NCBI GenBank assembly: GCA_019359215.1
Contig: JAHHHS010000021.1
Coordinates: 1 to 64,000 of the forward strand
Reading direction: 5' to 3'
Source: Nostoc indistinguendum CM1-VF10
GTDB lineage: Bacteria; Cyanobacteriota; Cyanobacteriia; Cyanobacteriales; Nostocaceae
Length of the DNA: 64,000 bases
Shown: positions 63,644 to 64,000 of the stretch, in pieces
Position numbering within the stretch: the first letter of the stretch is position 1
How the letters are laid out: every line of letters starts with the position of its first letter
The notes under the pieces: generated by a model
Told to the model about the DNA's origin: nothing
Databases searched by the model: none
Seen by the model: only the letters and a program-made list of their open reading frames with translations
Position numbers and translations under genes: made by a program

Positions 63644-64000
63644 ATGCTGGGTAATTTTCAACAAAGCCAACTGCGGATCGAAATTGAAGCACCAACAGAT
63701 GCAATTCGTGACAGTCTGCTGCATCCCGCACAACTAGAAAAATGGCTCTTAGGGCAACGCTTTGCGCCAGGAATGCCAGAAGAGCTGCTTCCAGGATTCC
63801 AGTTTACTACCTGGACTGGGCCAGTTGCGATTCATCATCAAGTAGATGTTGTCAAATCAAACTGTCTCCGCTTGGTACTTAGTGGAGGCATTGACGGGTT
63901 CCACGAATGGTACTGGGGAGAAGGTTGGGTACAGTCCCGCTTGGAAGGAGTTTCGCTTTTGCCTTTGAATTTGGGCCAAACAGTGAGTTTGTTAAGCTTG
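63644..64000 (+). CDS. SRPBCC-like hypothetical protein (truncated by window end)
   Basis: The frame opens at ATG 63644 and runs off the window after 119 codons. QLRIEIEAPTDAIRDSLLHP and AQLEKWLLGQRF look like the start of a START/SRPBCC lipid-binding fold (W-L-x at the wall). YWGEGWVQSRLEGVSLLPL continues it. The family assignment is tentative and the C-terminus is not visible. It is divergent from hslO. Confidence 0.65.
   Translation, partial: MLGNFQQSQLRIEIEAPTDAIRDSLLHPAQLEKWLLGQRFAPGMPEELLPGFQFTTWTGPVAIHHQVDVVKSNCLRLVLSGGIDGFHEWYWGEGWVQSRLEGVSLLPLNLGQTVSLLSL

Noticed and set aside
1..64000. tRNA, rRNA or other structural RNA genes
   Set aside because: No T-loop (GGTTCGAATCC-like) with matching acceptor arms and no conserved cyanobacterial small-RNA core was recognised by eye. 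A tRNA or covariance-model scan could still find one.

Overview
The window is chromosomal DNA of a filamentous, heterocyst-type cyanobacterium, most like Nostoc or a close relative. The evidence is: photosystem I psaK twice, ndhH, pipX/pipY, sepF, the cyanobacterial alkane genes ado and aar, a sucrose synthase, very frequent HIP1 octamers (GCGATCGC), and many short Nostoc-style repeats such as strings of (TCATTAGTC), (CAAATGAC), GGCAGGG and GGGGAAGCA. No rRNA, tRNA or CRISPR array was recognised. Layout. Positions 1-8,000 are accessory and all on the minus strand. Two large secreted proteins with a two-partner-secretion (filamentous haemagglutinin-type) N-terminus alternate with small proteins that share a helical N-terminus and a cysteine-rich C-terminal tail. 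One of the small genes (3079-3423) is a chimera of the exoprotein signal peptide and the Cys tail. A dead IS200/IS605 tnpB remnant is wedged between the two cassettes, and its right end forms the stop codon of one exoprotein. Positions 8,198-14,812 hold a sugar ABC permease, the alkane operon region (ado, aar, accA, a short-chain dehydrogenase), folE and trpF. Positions 14,935-31,725 are mostly housekeeping: two psaK genes, a site-2 protease, der, an EcfT-like permease, a TrpE-like chorismate enzyme, pipX-pipY-sepF-proC, a Ski2/Mtr4-like helicase and a His-rich zinc-type P-type ATPase. Positions 31,726-37,100 hold a coiled-coil gene remnant, a Rieske oxygenase and a copper-export group (copZ-like, copA, small membrane protein). 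Positions 37,682-43,452 form a sugar block: sucrose synthase, a GH65 disaccharide phosphorylase and beta-phosphoglucomutase. Together these could route sucrose- or disaccharide-derived glucose into sugar phosphates. Positions 43,476-53,400 contain a MITE-like element, a histidine-kinase relic, an Rrf2 regulator with pentapeptide and DUF2243 genes, argD, a potassium channel, a heme-dependent N-demethylase-like gene next to a CblD/MMADHC-like gene, an ExbB-type protein and rsmH. Positions 53,426-56,284 carry ndhH followed by a graveyard of Uma2, helicase and methylase tails, with tandem repeats. Positions 56,682-64,000 hold a compact GAF protein with bilin-binding hallmarks, a VOC protein, a MidA-type methyltransferase, a 3-hydroxyisobutyrate dehydrogenase-like protein, a repeat-rich membrane protein, hslO and a truncated gene at the window edge. 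The features most worth a second look are: the exoprotein/Cys-tail peptide cassettes and their chimera; the stand-alone DXCF-type GAF photosensor candidate; repeat DNA that has become in-frame protein inserts in at least four conserved genes; three MITE-like elements with 11-13 bp terminal inverted repeats; and two unrelated tandem arrays built on a 21-bp period.
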